Source: Erinaceus europaeus (taxonomy: Eukaryota; Chordata; Mammalia; Eulipotyphla; Erinaceidae). Taken from it: 64,000 bases of DNA. Positions 32,644 through 42,919 of the stretch are shown one piece after another. The stretch spans positions 111,865,593 through 111,929,592 of the forward strand of contig NC_080171.1 of assembly GCF_950295315.1 (NCBI RefSeq). Reading direction: 5' to 3'. The translations under genes were made by a program, and so were the position numbers. Numbering within the stretch: position 1 is the stretch's first letter; each line of letters starts with the position of its first letter. The notes under the pieces are model-generated. The model made no database searches. It saw only the letters and a list, made by a program, of their open reading frames with translations, and was not told where the DNA came from.

Positions 32644-32973
32644 TGGTGTTAAAATTCGGAGGCTCCAGCTGGCTGGGCTAGCTTCACGGATGGGTAACAG
32701 AGATGACCAGAGACATACGGCTGGGCAGGGAAGCTACATTTCTTTATTCAGGAACAACGATTCATAAACTAAACCAAACTAATCACCAAACAGAACTGTG
32801 CTGCCTCTTTCCCCACGGCAGTGCCAAGCACTCTTGAACTCTGCAACTCTGGAACTCTGGAACTCTCTCAGGGTTCCTAGGGGCGGGGCCAAGCGGGCCT
32901 GCGAAACTAGCAGGATTGATCCAATTTTCTTGGCGGGGGAGAGCTAGAACAACCCAATGTAAAGCATATAATA
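32644..32973 (-). mobile_element. Solo LTR (class II ERV-like), 6-bp TSD
   Basis: Sister of the 4581-5126 LTR: the same start (tggtgttaaaattc), 'tgggctagcttcacggatgg', 'acatttctttattcaggaac' (AATAAA in the minus sense), 'accaaactaatcaccaaaca', 'ggggcggggccaagcgggcc'. Exact 6-bp duplication ctaaga at 32638-32643 and 32974-32979. The terminal CA has mutated to TA. It lacks the expanded GAACTC repeats. Confidence 0.9.
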
Positions 32974-33237
32974 CTAAGACCTCCAGCTCACAGCTGGCAA
33001 GAGAACAGCTAGCATAGCTCTCTAAACACAAGGAACCAAATTCTGCCAGCAAGTCCATGAGCACAAAGAAAGTCCCTGAGCTGCAGTAGAAAAAGGAAAA
33101 GACCAACTGACACTCCAGAAATAACTTTGGAAGATCCTACAGTCAGCATCACTGTCCCTCCTGACATGTGGAAACTGAGCTAGTAAGTATATGCAGTTTT
33201 AAGCTGATTTGACTTGGAGTAAACGATAACTGAAACA

Positions 33238-33430
33238 GGGCCAGCAAAATAGCTCACTCGGATAGTGCCCTGATTTGCCATGTACGTGACCCAGATTCCA
33301 GTCTGGCGTTTATCAAGTTGAAGGAAACTTAGATACTGTAGTACCTCTGCCTCTCTGTCTCACTCTTGCTATTTGAAAAAAGTCAGCCTGAAGCAATGAA
33401 GCTCCATAGATGCCAAAATAAAAAAACAAA
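33238..33430 (+). mobile_element. SINE-E copy
   Basis: 'agggccagcaaaatagctca', 'ctcggatagtgccctgattt', 'ctgcctctctgtctcactct', 'gaagcaatgaagctccatag' and an A-rich end with AAACAAAC. Confidence 0.85.
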
Positions 33431-33439
33431 CACAAAAAA

Positions 33440-33845
33440 CCTATGACTTATTCATCTATATGATTATCCACCCGTAATTGTAAGAGTTATAAGAAATACC
33501 TCCCTATACTAATACATCATGATTATTCTAAGTCTACAACTCCCATGAGTACTCAACATGGGGTGGTCTGCGCTATGGACCTGGACAGACATGTAGTGCC
33601 ATGTATTCTCTGTTACAGAATCACGCAAAGTAGTTATGTTGCCCTAAACGTTGTTTGTGTTTTCATTATCCACCGCCTTTCCTCTGCCAAACCCTGGAAC
33701 CAGTGATCTTTTCACTATCTCCCTAGCTTTACCTTTCCTAGAATATCTTCTCATTGGAATTACATCTCACACACTCTTTCCAAATTTGCATCTTCTATTT
33801 AAGACAAGATCCCTTTGTATCTTTTCATAAGTGGATTATATCTAT
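33440..33845 (-). mobile_element. Ancient L1 3' UTR (L1ME-like)
   Basis: Resembles the L1ME 3' UTR: 'ctctgccaaaccctggaacc', 'agtgatcttttcactatctc', 'tcattggaattacatctcac', 'atacatcatgattattcta'. Subfamily is by recall only. Confidence 0.65.
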
Positions 33846-33975
33846 ACATTTCTTTATTGGGGAATTAGTGTTTTATATTCGACAGTAAATACAATAGTTT
33901 GTACATGCATAACATTTGCCAGTTTGCCATATAACAATACAACCCCCACTAGGTCCTCTGTCATCCTTCTTGGAT
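33846..33975 (-). mobile_element. Family F (L1-like 3' end) copy
   Basis: 'tttctttattggggaattag', 'cagtaaatacaatagtttgt', 'acatgcataacatttgccag', 'acccccactaggtcctctgt'. The first half is nearly the same as 49746-49846. Confidence 0.75.
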
Positions 33976-34239
33976 CTGTGGAATATATATTTTAAAGATT
34001 TATTTATCTATAGTAATGACCAGGACACCACTCCAGTAAATGTAATACCAGAGATTAAACCAAAGAGTCCACCACTGAAATCACAACTCTAGTAGCCACA
34101 ATTTTTAAATTTTTTATTGAGATGTTTGACAGATAAAATCCTAATATATGTACATGAATAATGTGATCATTTGATTTTAAAAATATGTGAAATGATTCAC
34201 CTGATGGAGTTAACAAATCTGTCATCTCATATATTTACT

Positions 34240-34521
34240 TTTTTTTTCTTTTGCCTCCATGGTTATCTCTGGGGCTCTGTGCACACACTATGAATCCATG
34301 GCTCCTGGCAGCCATTTTTTCCCATTTAATTGGACAGGACAAAGAAAAATTGAGAGATGAGGAGAGACAGAGAGACACCTGCAGACTTGCTTCACTGCTT
34401 GTGAAGTGACCCCCCCACCCCAGCATGTAGGGAGGGAGTGGGAGACTCGAACCCAGATCCTTAAGCAGATCCCTGCGTTTTGTAATATGTGCGCTTTGTC
34501 GTGTATGCCATCTCCCCGGCC
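34240..34521 (-). mobile_element. SINE-C copy in the ancient L1
   Basis: 'ttgcctccatggttatctct', 'ccatggctcctggcagccat', 'ttggacaggacaaagaaaaa', 'gagacacctgcagacttgct', 'actcgaacccagatcctt', 'gccatctccccggcccctat'. Confidence 0.9.
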
Positions 34522-34740
34522 CCTATACTTACCTTTTGTTAGCAGTGGTGAGAGGACTTAAGTTCTTCTCCCAGCAAATACTGGTTATACAGTATAGTAT
34601 TACCAACTACAGTCACTGTGATATATATTAACTCCCTGGGCTTTATTCAAATTGTAGCTAAAAGTCTATACACTTTTACCAGCATCTTTCTTTCTCCCAC
34701 AATCCCAACTGCTAGCGTTCAGATTCCAGATGGTGTTGTT

Positions 34741-34797
34741 TTCTTCCTCCCTTCCTTCCTTCCTTCCTTTCTTCTTTCTTTCTTCCTTTCTTTCTCC

Positions 34798-34829
<32 letters not shown>

Positions 34830-34854
34830 TCCTTCTTCCTTAATTTCTTTCTTT

Positions 34855-34887
<33 letters not shown>

Positions 34888-34950
34888 TTGCTTTCTTTTC
34901 CTTCTTTGCTTCCTCCTTCCTTCTTCCTCCCTTTCTTCTTTCTTTCTTAG
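34741..34950. repeat. (TTCC)n/(TTTC)n/(TC)n tract
   Basis: About 210 bp of nearly pure pyrimidine on the plus strand, with a (CT)n core at 34867-34888. The open frames on both strands are repeat artefacts. Confidence 0.97.
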
Positions 34951-35009
34951 TCCACACAGAAGTAATATCACAGTATGGACTATTTAATCTTTCTCCATTT
35001 GACCTATTT

Positions 35010-35200
35010 CTATCTTTTTAGATAGAGATAAAGAGGGAGAAAGGTAGGATGGAGTAAAAGAGGCCATAGCAGTTAAGTTTCCTTCAAAGCAGTGTGTTTG
35101 TGGAGGGCAGGGGAGAGGGAGACAGTTCTTAAATCTGGCTTGCACTCACGGCAAACAGCATCCTGTCCAGGTGAACTATTTCACTACTCCTGTTTCCATC
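35010..35200 (-). mobile_element. SINE-E copy, diverged
   Basis: 'ttagatagagataaagaggg', 'ccatagcagttaagtttcct', 'ttgcactcacggcaaacagc', 'tccaggtgaactatttcact'. Confidence 0.6.
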
Positions 35201-35421
35201 TCTTCTTCATGACTGTAAACAACGCTGCAATGAACATGGTTGTACAGATAATATTTCCAGATTTCATTTCCTTTAGGTAAGTACTATGAAATGAGATGGC
35301 AATTCTACTTCTGAGTCCTTGAGGAACTTCTATACTGTTCTCTATTGAGGCTGTGCCAATTTGTCTTTCCCATAGTGCTCTAGGATCCCCTTTTCTCTAC
35401 ATATCCTCTGATGTTTATTAC

Positions 35422-35809
35422 TGCCAGGAGCCATTTCTCTGCTTGATAGATGATAAGCTTTGAAACAATGGAAACCCTCAAGACAAGTGTTAATTCCCCC
35501 CTGGGCAGGCCATTTGCCCTCAGGTAAACCATTTATCAGTAATCAAGTGAGTCAACACACAGTTTGGTTTCCACCATTTGTTGCAAGGAACATTCCGCTT
35601 TGAAGTTTGCTCCCCCTCCCTCCCTCCTCCAGCATTCCCTCTCCTTCCCCAAAGCCTTATAATGCCTGTGAACACAATAAAATTTTGCAGCTTGATCAGA
35701 AACCTGTCTTGCTGTCATTCTTTCGTGTCTCGTGTCCCTTTCATTCCAGGTCTTTTTGGGTTCCTAGCCCCTGCTCACTGCCCTGCTGGTCGGGGCAATT
35801 CTTACTACA
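35422..35809 (+). mobile_element. Solo LTR, class II ERV-like, inside ancient L1
   Basis: Starts 'tgccaggagccatttctctg' and ends near 'cggggcaattcttactaca'. Promoter and polyadenylation signals are in order: TTATAAT (35657-35663) and AATAAA (35676-35681), followed by a U5-like 'cttgctgtcattctttcgtg'. It splits the old L1 at 35421. No clean target duplication; tattac versus tactac is a weak candidate. No internal region is present. Confidence 0.75.
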
Positions 35810-35817
35810 TGCCATTT

Positions 35818-35957
35818 TGACATTATTATTATTATTGTTTTACCAGAGCACTGCTCAGTTCTGGTTCTTGGTGCTACAGGGGATTGAACCTGAGACATTG
35901 GAGCCTCAGGCATAGGAGACCTTTTGCATAACCATTATGCTATCTACCCCTGCTCTG
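35818..35957 (-). mobile_element. SINE-B copy
   Basis: (ATT)n tail, 'ttttaccagagcactgctca', 'ggggattgaacctgagacat', 'tggagcctcaggcatagga', 'gcataaccattatgctatct'. Confidence 0.92.
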
Positions 35958-36127
35958 CTAATAACCATCCTAACGAGTGTGAGGTAACAGTTCGTTGTGG
36001 TTTTTATTTGCATATCCCAGATAATTAGTGATGTAGAGCACATTTCTAAGTACCTGTTCCTCATTTATATGTTATTTTTTGTGTGACAAAATAGCTATTA
36101 AGATTCTTTGTCCATTCTATTTACTTT

Positions 36128-36407
36128 TTTTTTTTTTTACCACCAGGATTATCACTGGGATTCAGTACCTGCATGAGAAGTCCAACACTCTACTTGGCCA
36201 CATCTCCTTTTCTTTAATTGATAAAGACAGAGAGGAATTGAGATGGAAGGTGGAAATAGAGAGGCAGAGAGGGAAAAAAAGAGACAACTGCAGCACTGAT
36301 TAACCACTTGTGAAGATTTCCCCCTATAGGTGAGGACGCAGGGCTTTAACCCAGGTCTAATGCATGGCAACTGTGTGCACTCGGCCAGACGCATCATCAC
36401 GTAGCCC
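36128..36407 (-). mobile_element. SINE-A/C copy in the ancient L1
   Basis: T13 tail, 'taccaccaggattatcactg', 'gataaagacagagaggaatt', 'gagacaactgcagcactgat', 'tttaacccaggtctaatgca'. Flanks ctttgtccatt and ctttgttcatt suggest a target duplication with one change. Confidence 0.85.
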
Positions 36408-37004
36408 TTTGTTCATTTCAGAATCGTACTTTTCATTGGGCGGTATGAATTTCTTACATATTTTGTATATTAACCTCTTATCAAATAGGTGGTTTAGAAA
36501 TATTGTCTATCAATCCATAGATTTCCTTTATATTTTAACATTTTAAATTGACTATGATGTTTCTGGTTTGATTTAGTCCTGGTTGTTTATTTTTGCTTTT
36601 GGTGTTTGATTTAAAAAAAAATGTATATCATTACCAAGACTAATACGAAGTTACTTAACTTTTTCTGACTCTTTTCTCCTGGAAGGTCTTGCAGTTTACT
36701 ATTTTGTTATTCACTTTGAGTTGATTTTTATGCAAAGATGTAGACTGAGATCCAATTTTCTTTCTTAGTAGGTGGCTGTCCACTACTCCCAATGCCATTT
36801 GTTGAAGGGGTTCTACTTTCCCATGAATATTCTTAGTCTTTCAGTGGAAATTATTTGACCATGTAGCTATGTATTCTGTTCCATCAATAACTGTAGATAT
36901 TTTTGGACTCCTATGATATAGCTTGAAATTAGGAAATGTGGGACTTCCATCTTGACTCTTCTCTCTCAAAGTTGCCCCAGCTGATTTGGGCATTTATTTA
37001 TTCC

Positions 37005-37135
37005 TTTCTTTCTCCTCTCTCTCTTCTTCCTCCTCCTCCTCCTTTCCATCTCCTCTTCTTCCTTCTCCTTTTTCTCCTCTCCCTCTTCCTTTTCCTGCTC
37101 TTCCTCCTCCTCCTCTTTCTTCTTCTTTTCATTTT
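37005..37135. repeat. (TCC)n/(TTC)n pyrimidine tract
   Basis: Imperfect TCC/TTC/CTC repeats within the ancient L1. Open frames across it are artefacts. Confidence 0.9.
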
Positions 37136-37411
37136 ATTCTGTTGTTATTCCTGAAAATTGTTTTCAAATTATTTTTCCCATGTCTATGAAAGATCTCATT
37201 TTCATTTTGATGTGGATTTATAGAAATTTGATAGGTATTTCAATGAATCTGATATTATTATGAGAGGCCTGAACATTTTAGCAATATTAAATCTTCCAGC
37301 CTAAGAGCGTGGGATATATATGCATCATCAATAGCTTTCATCTGTGTAATTAATCTTTCTTTGTATAGAACTGTTGTATTCTTGCTTGCATTTATTTCTA
37401 CATGTTATGTG

Positions 37412-37500
37412 GAAAACTGAGAAATGTTCCACATGTACAAACTACTGCATTTTACTGTTGACTGTAAGCCATTGATCCTCCCAATAAATACAAAAATAAA
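37412..37500 (+). mobile_element. Family F (L1-like 3' end) copy
   Basis: 'gtggaaaactgagaaatgtt', 'ccacatgtacaaactactgc', 'attgatcctcccaataaata'. Plus-strand orientation with an AATAAA end. Confidence 0.7.
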
Positions 37501-37639
37501 TATCTACATATCTTATTTGTTTTGACTTGTGAATTTGATGGCTTTTTTTCTTTCTTGTAATTTTGTTGTTGGTGGTGGTAGTTTATTTGTTTAGTGGTGA
37601 TCACCAGTCCTTCTAATGGAGTACAGTTTGTGTATACAC

Positions 37640-38065
37640 TTTATTAGCACAGCCTCCTTGAGCTACTGTAGCAAAATATCACAAGCTTAGTTGCTTAAAC
37701 AACAGAAACATATTTTCTCATGGTTTTAAAGACTTGAAGTCTAAGATCAAGGGGTCAGTAGGATTGGTTTCTGGCAAGTCTTCTCTTCCTGGTTTACAGA
37801 TTACATCTTTTCACTGTGTCCTCATATGGCCTTTCTTCTGTGGACTCACAGAAAGAAAGCAAGATCCTTCTGGTGTCTTTTACTCTTCTTATAAAAATAG
37901 CAGTACTATCAAATTAGGGCACTACACTTAGAATCACATTTAGCCTTAAATGTTTCTTTTTTTCAAGGTCCTATCTCTTAGTACTGTTAAATTAATGGTT
38001 AGGACTTTGATGTATTAATTTTTTAAGTCAGTCTACAACACTTATTACAGGATATCTTGGCCGAT
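37640..38065 (-). mobile_element. MLT1/MST-like (ERVL-MaLR) LTR
   Basis: In reverse orientation: 'gctactgtagcaaaatatca', 'gcttaaacaacagaaacata', 'aagtctaagatcaaggggtc', 'cactgtgtcctcatatggcc', 'aaggtcctatctcttagtac', 'ggttaggactttgatgtatt'. This is the canonical order of MaLR LTRs (recalled consensus). Confidence 0.82.
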
Positions 38066-38299
38066 TTTGGGTCACTGCAACAGTGTATATGGCATGTATA
38101 AATACCAGACATTTGTGTGGACATAAGTTTTGATTAATTTGTACATTAATTAGTAAAATCACTGGATCATATCCTAGGGGTGTCTTCCAAAGGGGATATA
38201 TGACTTTTAATTCCTACCACAAGTCAGAATTTATGTTGTTCCACATCTTTGAAATCATTTTTTGTTGTTTTTTTTTCTTTAGCATTTTGGATTTTGGAC

Positions 38300-38639
38300 T
38301 TTTTTTTTTTGTCTTCAGGGTTATCATTGGGGCTCAGTGCAGTGCCTGCACTATGAATCCACTGCTCCTGGAGACTATTTTTTCCCTTTTGTTGCCCTTG
38401 TTGTTTATCATTTTTCTTGATATTATTGCTGTCATTGTTGGATAGGACAGAGAGAAATTGAGAGAGGAGGGGAAAACAGAAACAGGGAGAGAAAGATAGA
38501 TGCCTGCAGATCTGTTTCACTGCCTGTGAAGTGACCATCCTGCAGTTGGGGAGCTAGGGGCTCGAACTGGGATCCTTATGCCGGTTCTTGTGCTTTGCAC
38601 CATGTGAGCTTAACACGCTGTGCTACCGCTAGACACCCA
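38300..38639 (-). mobile_element. SINE-C copy, long form, with TSD
   Basis: 'gtcttcagggttatcattgg', 'ctgcactatgaatccactgc', 'ttgttgcccttgttgtttat', 'gttggataggacagagagaa', 'gctcgaactgggatcctta', 'gctgtgctaccgctagacac'. Flanked by gattttggac at 38290-38299 and 38640-38649. Confidence 0.94.
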
Positions 38640-38784
38640 GATTTTGGACATTTTAACAGACATTAAAATCCCCAAATAACATTGGAAATTCAACATATTT
38701 TCATATGTTATTTACAATCTAGACATCTTTAAGGAATTCATATTGAGATCTTTTTAAAAACATTTATTTTTAAAGGCATCTAAG

Positions 38785-38963
38785 GGGGGGGCCGTGTGGG
38801 GCACACCTAATTAAGCATACATGTTGTCATGGATGAGAAGCAGACAGGGTGTTTCACTAGTGGTAAAGCAAGTCTGCTGGTGTCTCTCTTTCTCCCTCCC
38901 TGTCTATTTTTCCCTCCCTTCTCAATTTCTATTTGTCCTATCAAAATACAAAAGAAAAAAAAA
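38785..38963 (+). mobile_element. SINE-A copy with internal deletion
   Basis: G-rich start 'gggggggccgtgtggggcac', 'aattaagcatacatgttgtc', then a jump past the B box to 'gtggtaaagcaagtctgctg', CT block and an A-rich tail. Confidence 0.78.
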
Positions 38964-38967
38964 CAAA

Positions 38968-40698
38968 GGTGGAGTTCCCGGAAGATGTCGGACTGAGAAG
39001 CTGCTAGTTGCTTGAGCTCTGACCACATCATCTGGAAACAGTAGGATTTTCTGCCTTTAGTAGGCCAGTCAATAAGGGGTCCTAGCGGTGACACCAAGGA
39101 GGTGACTATAACTTAATTTGGGTTAAAAAATAGAGTAGAAAAAAAGGGGAAAAATTTTTTTCTTTTAAATTATTATTCCCAAAGTGCACCTCCTCCCCCT
39201 CTGCCCCCCCCCCCCAATAACTAGTCCCTGGGGACCAGCTCCTAGCAGGCTCCCCTGCTGAGCTTCTTTCTTTACCAAGATTCCTGTCCCACCAGGGAGT
39301 ATCATTCATTCTAAGTCTATTCCCTTCTGAAACCTCTGGCCTTTTTTCTTTCTAAGTAGCCAACCCCCCCACCCCACCCCGTATAGCTAATTAAATAATA
39401 AAAAATAAATAAAAACCTCTTTCCTTTCACCACTCTTTTATTACTGTTCTTTTTCTTATCTTTGTCTTTTTTCTCTCTCTTTCTTTTTTTTTCTTTTTCT
39501 CATTCTTGTCATCCTTTCTTCCTTAATCCTACAGCTTCCAAAGCCACAGGCCCTATCCCCCACACCACCAAACAGTGTACTTTCACTGAATTCACTGATA
39601 CACATTTGGGAATTATTTTGGGGAAGAATTCTGACTCAGAGTGGACTCTCACTGCAAGTATCTCTGCTCAACCTCCCTTCCTCCTTTAGCTACCCCTAGA
39701 ATATACAGTGGATAATAGATTTGCATAACTGTCTATTTCAGCTATCCTTGTCTAGTCCTGAGGTTTTTTTTTTTTTTTTTTTCTTTCTTAACAATCAGCT
39801 GCCTCTGTTCATGAGGTTTGAGGTAATCTGGGACAAGGTTTTTTTTTTTTTACCCTGCTCTATTTTATTATTAATATTATATAAAGGCATATATCTCCCC
39901 CCCCCCCTTTAGGTTGATCAGAATTAACTCTTAGGGTATCTTTCATTGCTAGGGTAGTGGGCATCTTATCTATGGGAGGAACTTGTCTCGTTACTCCTAC
40001 CTCCTCTACAGACTCTCCCCTTCCTCCTCCTCCTAGCTAATTAAATAAATTAAATTAAATTAAATTAAAAATAAAGTAATCAAAAAAAACTTTCCTTTCA
40101 CTGCTCTTTAATTACAGCTCTTTTTCTTATCTTTTCTCTTTTCTCTATCTTGTTTCTTTTTTTTTTATCTTTTCATACACTTCTTCCTTCCTTCTTCTTT
40201 GCCTTTCTGAATTTGTGAATTACTTTGGGGAAGAAATCTGACTCAGAATGGACTCTCTATGTGTGTATCTCTGCTCTACTTCCCTTTCCCTTCTTGTTAG
40301 CCCTAGAATATACAGTGGATAGTAGATTCACATAACTGTCTATTCTTGCTATCCCTTCTTTCTTTTCTCTTTCTTCTTCACTGGGATTTGGTTACTATTT
40401 TTTCACAGTCTGGAGACATTGTTTGGCTAACTAGTAATGATTAGACTGCTTCAATACTTGCTTCAGTTGCTATTGTAATTCCTGAGGTTGGTGAGTGCAA
40501 TTGTCATAAAGGTATTTAGTACAGTGTTGCTTGTACTCAAGACACAACAACTGAGGAACAACAGAGCATAAAAAAAAGAAACACATAAATCAAAAAAATG
40601 GGTAGATCAAAAACAAACAAACAAAAAAGGCATGGGGATGGCCATGAGGAGCCATGAGTTCACTAACTTGTCCTGTAGACATCAATATTCTATGTTAT
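38968..40698 (+). mobile_element. L1 5' UTR and start of ORF1
   Basis: Begins 'ggtggagttcccggaagatg', comparable in layout to other mammalian L1 5' ends with an AAGATGKCGG motif (YY1-like) close to the start. A C/T-rich 5' UTR follows with a large duplication. Near 40599 an 'aaaaaatgggtagatcaaaa' stretch resembles an ORF1 start (MGRSKTNK..., stop after 19 codons). A SINE-C splits the following sequence at 40714. Copies that keep the 5' end are rare, because most L1s are 5'-truncated. Confidence 0.72.
39385..40375 (+). repeat. 650-bp tandem duplication in the L1 5' UTR
   Basis: 'agctaattaaataa' at 39385 and 40035, 'ggggaagaattctgactcag' and 'ggggaagaaatctgactcag', 'ccctagaatatacagtggat' twice (39686, 40302), 'cataactgtctatt' twice. 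The spacing is near 650 bp at the left and about 615 at the right because of indels. This is analogous to monomer-type L1 promoters. Confidence 0.85.
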
Positions 40699-40713
40699 CC
40701 TCTGGATCTTTCT

Positions 40714-40754
40714 TATCTTTCTTATCTTTCTTTTCTTTCTTTCTCTCTTTCTTC

Positions 40755-40785
<31 letters not shown>

Positions 40786-40893
40786 TTGCCTCCAGGGTTA
40801 TTGCTGGGCCTCGGCAGAAGCACTACAAATCCACTGCAAGTCATTTTTTTAAATATTGAATAGGACAGAGAGAATTTGAGGAGGGAGAGCGAA

Positions 40894-40934
<41 letters not shown>

Positions 40935-41029
40935 CAGGGAGACACCTGCAGACCTGCTTCACTGCTTATGAAGCGACCCTCCCCCCTGCAGGTGGGGAGT
41001 TGGGGCTCAAACAGGGATCCTTTCCTGGT
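40714..41029 (-). mobile_element. SINE-C copy with 15-bp TSD
   Basis: (TTTC)n tail, 'ttgcctccagggttattgct', 'aataggacagagagaatttg', (GA)n expansion at 40905-40930, 'gagacacctgcagacctgct', 'gctcaaacagggatcc'. Exact duplication cctctggatctttct at 40699-40713 and 41030-41044. Confidence 0.96.
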
Positions 41030-41134
41030 CCTCTGGATCTTTCTAATTTTACTCTTCACATCTGACTTTTGGATTTAGTTACTTTTTTGGTGAAGTATAA
41101 GGTTTATTTGATCTTCAGTTATTATGTGATCTTC

Positions 41135-41205
41135 AGTTGGGACTTAGGGCCTTAGGCATGAAGGTCTTTTTGCATAACCATTATGATATCTACCCTCGGT
41201 ATGAA
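41135..41205 (-). mobile_element. SINE-B fragment
   Basis: Only the tRNA-proximal half: 'gggccttaggcatgaaggtc', 'gcataaccattatgatatct'. Confidence 0.75.
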
Positions 41206-41284
41206 TATTTTATAATCAGAAAATAATACTAATATTTTTGACAGTCCAGAATAAATATGTTTCATTCATAAAATGGCAACACCA

Positions 41285-41480
41285 ACAAGACCATAGGATA
41301 AGAGGGGTACAATTCTACACAATTCCTACCACCAGAACTCTGTATCCTATTCCCTCCCTGGATAACTTTCTTATTCTTTATCTCTCTGAGAGTATGGACC
41401 CAGGATCATTATGGGGTACAGAAGGTAGGAGGTCTGGCATCTGTATTTGCATCTCTTCTGGACATGGATGTTGACACATG
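41285..41480 (-). mobile_element. L1 3' UTR remnant
   Basis: Aligns with 22160-22350 of the young L1: 'ggataagaggggtacaattc', 'gagagtatggacccaggatc', 'cagaaggtaggaggtctggc', 'ggacatggatgttgac'. Diverged and 5'-truncated. Confidence 0.88.
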
Positions 41481-41644
41481 AATATATCTATTGAGGAATA
41501 AATATGACAGTTTTATTCAACTTCTTTAAATCTATAAAAGGGAGAGTGAAATTATTAAGCTGTTGAGAGGGAAAAAATCACTAGCCTATAGTTTTGTACT
41601 TGGAATTTATGTTTCAAAAGTAATAGAAATCCATGCATGGAAGT

Positions 41645-41795
41645 CAGCCATTATGCTAATCTTCCCAAATTAAAAGAAAGAAACCATAGCACTAAAACTT
41701 CCAACAATGTTTTAAGGGCTGGATTCAAACCTGGATCCCCACATGGAAATGCAACACATTATCTAAGTGAGCTACTTGGGGGAGGCCTTAGGTCT
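41645..41795 (-). mobile_element. SINE-E copy
   Basis: 'gaaaccatagcactaaaact', 'gctggattcaaacctggatc', 'cacattatctaagtgagcta'. Confidence 0.7.
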
Positions 41796-41879
41796 AGTCT
41801 TCTTATTTATTCTGCTTGGTGCATATGAGCCTCATGGATCTGCTAGTGACTTGCCACTAATATGGGATGACTCTTAATC

Positions 41880-42475
41880 ATTATTGCTTTAAATAATTCT
41901 TTTTTTCTGCTTCTTCTCATTTAGTAATTCCACTCTTCATATGTTATATCCTTGGTAGCTGTTCCTCAGCTCTTAAATATTCTGTTTCATTTTTTCCAGA
42001 TATGTTTACTCTTCAATTTTCAGTCTTATATGTTTCTATCTTCATATTCTCAAGCTCAGAGATACTCTTTTGCTTCCATGTCCAATTTAACAAGAAGCCC
42101 ATAAAGAGCTTTCTTTTCTGTTCCTGTGTCATTTTGTTTTTTTCACCTCTCTCCAGAATTTCTTAATGATTTTTCTTAGAATCTCCCTTCTGCCTTTTAG
42201 AGAATATGTTTAGATTTACAGAAAAGTTTTGAAGAAATGTCAAAGAATCCTTGCATATCCTCCATTCAGGGCTTAATCTGACATCATCATATTTTTTTGT
42301 CAAAACTGAAAGACCAGCACGCATCCATTACCATGTACTAACCTTCAGACTCCATTCATTTTCTTATCAATATCTTTTTCTCCTCTAAGTTTCATGTTAG
42401 AGGGGTTCACTGCATCATGCCTCATTTATTTCTCTTATCTGTGGTGATTTCTTAGCCATTTTGTTTTGTTTTGTT
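41880..42475 (-). mobile_element. Ancient L1 (L1ME/HAL1-like)
   Basis: 'ccttggtagctgttcctcag' and 'attctgtttcattttttcca' resemble the ORF1 region of old L1/HAL1. 'gtttagatttacagaaaagt...ccttgcatatcctccattca' resembles an L1ME 3' UTR. There may be two fragments. Subfamily uncertain. Confidence 0.6.
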
Positions 42476-42689
42476 TTAAATGATACTGAAAACCTTGTGA
42501 GGTACTGGTAATATATTTTGCAGGATGCCCCTCAGCTGTTGTTTCCTAATCTTTCTTTCATGCCTAGATTGCATGTACAGCTTTGAGGGAAGAATACCAC
42601 AGAAGTGAGATGTCATTTTCATCTCTTCATGTAGGGGGTATATGACATCACTATAACGAAGCATATTTAGAGATGTCAGTCTTTGCTGT

Positions 42690-42915
42690 TGTTACTGCCT
42701 GCACTTCACTACTCCAAGGCCAGTTTTTCTCACATAAAGAGGATAAGAAACCACAGCACTGAAAATCCCCCTAGTGTGGTGTAGGCCGGGCTGGAACCTG
42801 GGTTGTACACATGACAGAGCAATCATCCTCTGGGTGAGTTATGTTGTCAGCTCGATCTCCCCTCCCCTCTCAATTTCTATCCTGTCAAATAAAAAAGATA
42901 AATAAATAAATAAGT
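42690..42915 (-). mobile_element. SINE-E copy plus a SINE-A tail scrap
   Basis: 'gaaaccacagcactgaaaat', 'ccgggctggaacctgggttg', 'cctctgggtgagttatgttg' (minus). 42858-42915 'ctctcaatttctatcctgtc' and (AAATA)n look like the 3' end of a plus-strand SINE-A. Confidence 0.65.
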
Positions 42916-42919
42916 TTTA

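Larger units (their letters stand above)
34105..37405 (-). mobile_element. Long ancient L1 (L1M-like), broken into colinear pieces
   Basis: From 3' UTR ('gtatagtattaccaactaca', 34590-34735) through ORF2 pieces at 35200-35421 ('aacaacgctgcaatgaacat'), 35956-36127, 36408-36980 ('ttgagttgatttttatgcaa') and 37190-37405 ('taaatcttccagcctaagag'). All are minus-strand and in order, separated by SINEs, a (TTCC)n tract, an LTR and a pyrimidine tract. Non-coding and ancient. Confidence 0.8.

Noticed and set aside
34618..34957. Frames of Phe/Leu/Ser or Lys/Arg/Glu repeats
   Set aside because: Translations of the (TTCC)n/(TTTC)n microsatellite.
38968..41480. Twin-priming inversion joining the plus-strand L1 5' UTR and the minus-strand L1 3' UTR at 41285
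   Set aside because: The order is wrong: in a twin-primed minus-strand insertion the inverted 5' part should lie to the right of the 3' part. The 3' UTR copy is also much more diverged.
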